DNA of 64,000 nt from an uncultured Aquimonas sp. (GTDB lineage: Bacteria; Pseudomonadota; Gammaproteobacteria; Xanthomonadales; Xanthomonadaceae), in NCBI RefSeq assembly GCF_937888285.1, contig NZ_CALART010000032.1:1-64000 (forward strand). Direction: 5' to 3'. Made by a program: the position numbers and the translations under genes. Positions within the stretch are counted from its first letter, which is position 1, and every line of letters starts with the position of its first letter. Of the stretch, positions 61,701 to 64,000 are shown piece by piece. The notes under the pieces were generated by a model, which saw only the letters and a list, made by a program, of their open reading frames with translations, ran no database searches and had not been told where the DNA came from.

Positions 61701-64000
61701 CCTTCGCAGACCGGCACCGGCTTCGAGGCCGTGTTCGCCCTGCGCTCGGATTTCGGCAGCGCCTTGGCCGGAGACACCACGGCGGCCTCCGACCCCTATG
61801 TGCTGGTCAAGTACTTCCATTCGGCCAGCGGTCTCTGGCGCTTCCGCGTCTTCCGCGTGCAGGCCACGGGTGCCGGCTTCAACCAGTTCCGCTTCGCCGG
61901 CACCGCCGGCACCACGGTGTCGCCGCCGTATCCGGTGCGACTGCTGCCCGGCTGCGCACAGACCTTCGTGGTCGGCCAGGCCGTCGGCGAACAGCCGCCG
62001 CCGCCGTTCTTCCAGGACTACAAGAACCAGCTGTGGGCGAAGTCGGCCGGCAGCGGCAGCGTCCGCTATTTCTACCCTGCCCAGGCCGGCTTCTTCACCG
62101 ACCTCAACAACAACGACGTCAACGACATCGCGGCGGGCATCTGCGTGCCCTGGCTGGCGCGGCTGCCGGTTGCCGAGGGCGGCAGCAGTTCACCGGTCGA
62201 GCCGCTGCAGGTCGACTACGACATCGCCTGGCCCGAGCAGGTGCCCCTGCTGATCAGCGGCGAGACCCTGCTGACGCCGAAGCGCGGCCTGCCGGACATC
62301 CTCAACCAGGCCGCGGTCGAGGTCGTCTATGACGACATCCAGGAGACGCGCCCGAACCCGCTGCCCAGCGACACCCTGGCGCAGCTGATCGACCCGCTGA
62401 ACCCGCGGTTCGTGATCCTGCCGGTGATCCCCGGCACCGTGGCCAAGGAGTTCCAGACCGATGGCAGCGAGGCCATCGTTGGCTCCAGCGACGGCGCGCT
62501 TAAGCTGCCGGTCTCGATCGCCAGTCGGCTCCGTTACGAGCCACTCAATCGACGGCTGGTGTTCAAGGGCAGCGCCGACTTCAGCCGGGCGGGGGACCCC
62601 ATGCTGCTGCTGAACGTCCTGTCCAAGCGCGATCGGGTCACCCTGAAGCGACTCGATGGCGGCGACGGCAGCGAGCAGTCCGGCTTCACCGGCGCCTGCG
62701 GCACACTTGCGGCCAACTGCAGCTGGGATCAGGCGGTCGAGGCATTGTTCCGCAAGAGCCGCAATCCGCAGGGCATCACCCGCATCTGCACCAGCTCGCG
62801 GATCGGCGAGAACCGTCAGCGCATCTGCGACAGCTCGCGCGCGGTGACGCCTGACGATGTGCTGATCGGCTACAAGGACAGCAACAACGACGGCATCCTG
62901 GAGCCCTTCCAGGCGGTGGGCGTGCAGCCCGCGCTGACGGCAGGCCTGTCGCAGGGGTCGGGCTACATGACCGTGGCCTTCAACAATGATCCCGCGCTCA
63001 ATCCGCTGCCGGTCAGCCTCGAGGTGATCGAGGTCGGCTGCCTGCGCAATCCGCCGCCGCCGGCCACCGCCACCCTGGTCGCGCCCTACCAGGGCCAGAT
63101 CAATGTGATTTCGCCGCCGAACGTCTTCGACGAGCAGCTGGTGCTGCGCCACAGCGGCGACTTCGGCGGCAACGTCGATGCGCTGGATTTCGAGTGGTTC
63201 TTCCGGCCCGACACCAGCGGCGTGCCGCCGACCGTGCTGCCCAGCCCGGAAACCGGCCAGCTCAATGGCTGGATCCAGTTCTCGCTGCCGAACCCGCAGG
63301 GCGCGGTCGAGATCAGCATCGAAGGCGCCAACATCCAGACCCTGTCGGACAACTGGTATCTGGCGCGCTATCGCGGACTGCCCGGCTGCAACAACGCCAG
63401 CCAGTGGAGCCTGTGGGCGGGACAGCCCGGCGCCACCCCGCTGCAGCCGCGCGCGCAGCTGGCGGAGGGTTGGGTGAAGCGCGTGCTCGGCCGCCTCAAC
63501 CCGTTCGAGGCGCGCGTGCAGAACTTCGCGCAGGCGGCCACCAACAACTACGCCAGCATGCTGGTGCAGCTGGGCCAGCGCTATGAAGGGCCGATCGCGC
63601 TCAACAACGACCCGAACAACCTCAACCAGATCGGCCTGATCGAGGCCTACACCACGGTCATGCGTCGGGCGCTGCAGCTGTCGGTGGATTCCTCGCCGCC
63701 GGTGGACTACGGCCCGGCCAATTCGGCGGTGCTGCTGGTGGCCTCGCGTCTGGTCGACTTCTACACCCTGCTCGGCAACGAGGCCTATGCCGATGCCCAG
63801 GATCCAACCATCGGCATCACCACCAGCTCGGGCACCTTCTCGCTGGCGCCGGCGATCTTCAACTTCCAGAACCAGCTGCCCTCGCTGCTGGAAGAGGAAC
63901 TCATCCTGCTGCGCGGTCGCGACAACAGCTTGGGCCCGGTGGCGGCGCGGCCCGTCTACAACCGCCTGTTCTGGAACTTCACCACGGGCCAGGGCGAGGT
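58716..64000 (+). CDS. Second giant exported protein, SBBP-type propeller at N-terminus, runs off window
   Basis: This frame is open from 58650 to the window end with no stop, at least 1,760 residues. ATG 58650 overlaps the previous stop (ATGA); ATG 58716 directly precedes a signal peptide (R-A-C-L-L-L-A-S-L-L-L-P-A-L-P-A-A-A-Q) and is my choice. The N-terminal part has SBBP-like blades: D-x-x-V-A-K-L-D, W-x-W-A-R-x-x-G-G and V-F-I-V-G-G-F-F-G-T-A-R-F-G. A jelly-roll-like insert (F-N-D-G-S-L-Q-G-W..., about 59535-60040) interrupts the propeller, which resumes to about 60700. Later parts are unassigned; a helical section near the right edge contains R-L-V-D-F-Y-T-L-L-G-N-E-A-Y-A-D-A. The 3' end lies outside the window. 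Probably secreted or surface-exposed; function unknown. Confidence 0.88.
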   Translation, partial: MSASRLRNRGRRCIRACLLLASLLLPALPAAAQWPMGIPATGDVEVTAIANASNGDTIVAGQYSGLLEYGGQSLASEGLEDIFIARVRAGGQVVWVRRAGGPSVDTVRAISLDAANNVFIVGGFFGTARFGGSDLGTPGATDRDAYVAKLDFDGSWRWARQMGGSGNDEATGAATLPGDNTQIPPVTESVAVTGRYVCNASFGPTTLNAPSCPEGGGDLFVARLSTNGDWLWARNRGGASGTDRATHMLADADNRLFVIGQGAGGSLSSLISSNFNDGSLQGWTPSDASKGTVSPTSGLLGATPYSFFNGTNALVLRAGGVNVASPVFDTSASDSIEVSLDLMRGFSDFASPTYTVVTEQPDGGEDIFVQYLGVDGQWREILRLNSGFSGPQNFALTVTDPRALHAGFRLRFNMPNGSGSAGAGRYFDWWHIDNVLIRARPRVAFVLPVSNVIGDAPTLGSTQLLPAGLVPSGIAIDRSRRRLLLTGNYTGSGAPNQCAPPSGAGAFLASFDIGGLNANCVWARFVNGAVGGGVSVDPQGRVYFTGAFSGPTTFFTDPAGRGSLDSQGAASDVYIAAVDGNGGWQWVTGGNRNDPDTRLPSFAGGGGADRGRVISNNGGGSLYVGGSFAGIARFGPQDQLIAQARDGFLLNLGDDGRFFEEERWLAGQPLVPPPNAKVDDVTYRPDFAVDGEPFDAIGNKIFYWAAPGAPGSGRMARLIPLQPFGRIEVRWRVQGDDLTSTRRISSLGVIGWPTLSCTQTVGVGCVQDHVIGAPVQAEPAAGNYKVLELVNPSTGSSGATYAAGQFNASRSGFASLIYVNGPSIDPLQFPVEVEVVRSQPYSTVPLFSDNVPAQIGEALVDSYHNEPGTTGFVINELAFYDGVGQDAAYNRAARTGAIIPVNRYAVGRGQDQGRELAVAWYHAKSRGVYWPEKAVRYQPYWPFDPDRIVIASQQGGENLGQAPLDPQVFASARIYIQNDFGLPGYNPNDEHAFTAPSQTGTGFEAVFALRSDFGSALAGDTTAASDPYVLVKYFHSASGLWRFRVFRVQATGAGFNQFRFAGTAGTTVSPPYPVRLLPGCAQTFVVGQAVGEQPPPPFFQDYKNQLWAKSAGSGSVRYFYPAQAGFFTDLNNNDVNDIAAGICVPWLARLPVAEGGSSSPVEPLQVDYDIAWPEQVPLLISGETLLTPKRGLPDILNQAAVEVVYDDIQETRPNPLPSDTLAQLIDPLNPRFVILPVIPGTVAKEFQTDGSEAIVGSSDGALKLPVSIASRLRYEPLNRRLVFKGSADFSRAGDPMLLLNVLSKRDRVTLKRLDGGDGSEQSGFTGACGTLAANCSWDQAVEALFRKSRNPQGITRICTSSRIGENRQRICDSSRAVTPDDVLIGYKDSNNDGILEPFQAVGVQPALTAGLSQGSGYMTVAFNNDPALNPLPVSLEVIEVGCLRNPPPPATATLVAPYQGQINVISPPNVFDEQLVLRHSGDFGGNVDALDFEWFFRPDTSGVPPTVLPSPETGQLNGWIQFSLPNPQGAVEISIEGANIQTLSDNWYLARYRGLPGCNNASQWSLWAGQPGATPLQPRAQLAEGWVKRVLGRLNPFEARVQNFAQAATNNYASMLVQLGQRYEGPIALNNDPNNLNQIGLIEAYTTVMRRALQLSVDSSPPVDYGPANSAVLLVASRLVDFYTLLGNEAYADAQDPTIGITTSSGTFSLAPAIFNFQNQLPSLLEEELILLRGRDNSLGPVAARPVYNRLFWNFTTGQGE

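Noticed and set aside
58701..61820. Minus-strand open frame of 1,039 codons at the right end
   Set aside because: The plus strand carries a continuous frame with a signal peptide and SBBP blades from 58650 to the window edge; the minus frame has no protein-like features.

Overview
This is a GC-rich (roughly 69%) chromosomal window with no rRNA, tRNA, phage or transposase gene. The gene content points to a gammaproteobacterium of the Lysobacteraceae/Xanthomonadaceae type. The clues are an outer-membrane phospholipase A, a formimidoylglutamate deiminase (hutF), a small secreted acidic protein of a kind I know from xanthomonads, many exported peptidases, and exported proteins ending in an ...F-x-N-G-F-E tail. 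The taxonomic call is inference, not proof.

Left third (1-18120). A decayed accessory patch (533-2275) holds a 74-residue scar of an MmeI-like restriction-methylation protein, an uncharacterised 240-aa protein overlapping it, and a GIY-YIG nuclease. Then come an exported M28 aminopeptidase, a small secreted protein, an exported DUF4344 metalloprotease, a tandem array of hairpin repeats (6089-6815), a PaaK-like acyl-CoA ligase, an RND efflux permease with its adaptor, an exported M17 leucyl aminopeptidase, a parallel beta-helix protein and an MFS_3 exporter.

Middle (18222-41746). A secreted PQQ-type sugar dehydrogenase fused to PKD and haem-binding parts is followed by a three-gene overlapping operon: a receptor-like Ser/Thr kinase, a periplasmic Ig-like protein and a LysM/FecR protein. 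Next is katG, preceded by a near-consensus OxyR operator and followed by a terminator-like hairpin, then pldA. A second hairpin array (29682-30379) is homologous to the first but inverted. An M14 carboxypeptidase-like gene follows. On the minus strand lie a VWA lipoprotein gene and a lipoprotein - exported CHAT protease - membrane patatin phospholipase cluster. hutF and a DUF2784 gene close the section.

Right third (42354-64000). A single co-directional operon has ATGA stop/start overlaps at every junction. It encodes a 4,509-residue exported protein of DUF11 modules with beta-propellers, a membrane-anchored parvulin-type prolyl isomerase, a 581-residue secreted protein of unknown function, and a second giant exported protein (SBBP-type propeller) that runs off the window. 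The sequence suggests a surface or extracellular assembly with its own folding catalyst.

Most striking signals: (1) in the giant protein, whole beta-propellers sit between two cysteines that are eight residues apart in ordinary DUF11 modules of the same protein; (2) the two repeat arrays are built from two hairpin boxes with the same 11-nt loop but different, fully complementary stems; (3) the kinase/Ig/LysM-FecR and lipoprotein/CHAT/patatin clusters look like coherent envelope systems that I cannot match to a named one.
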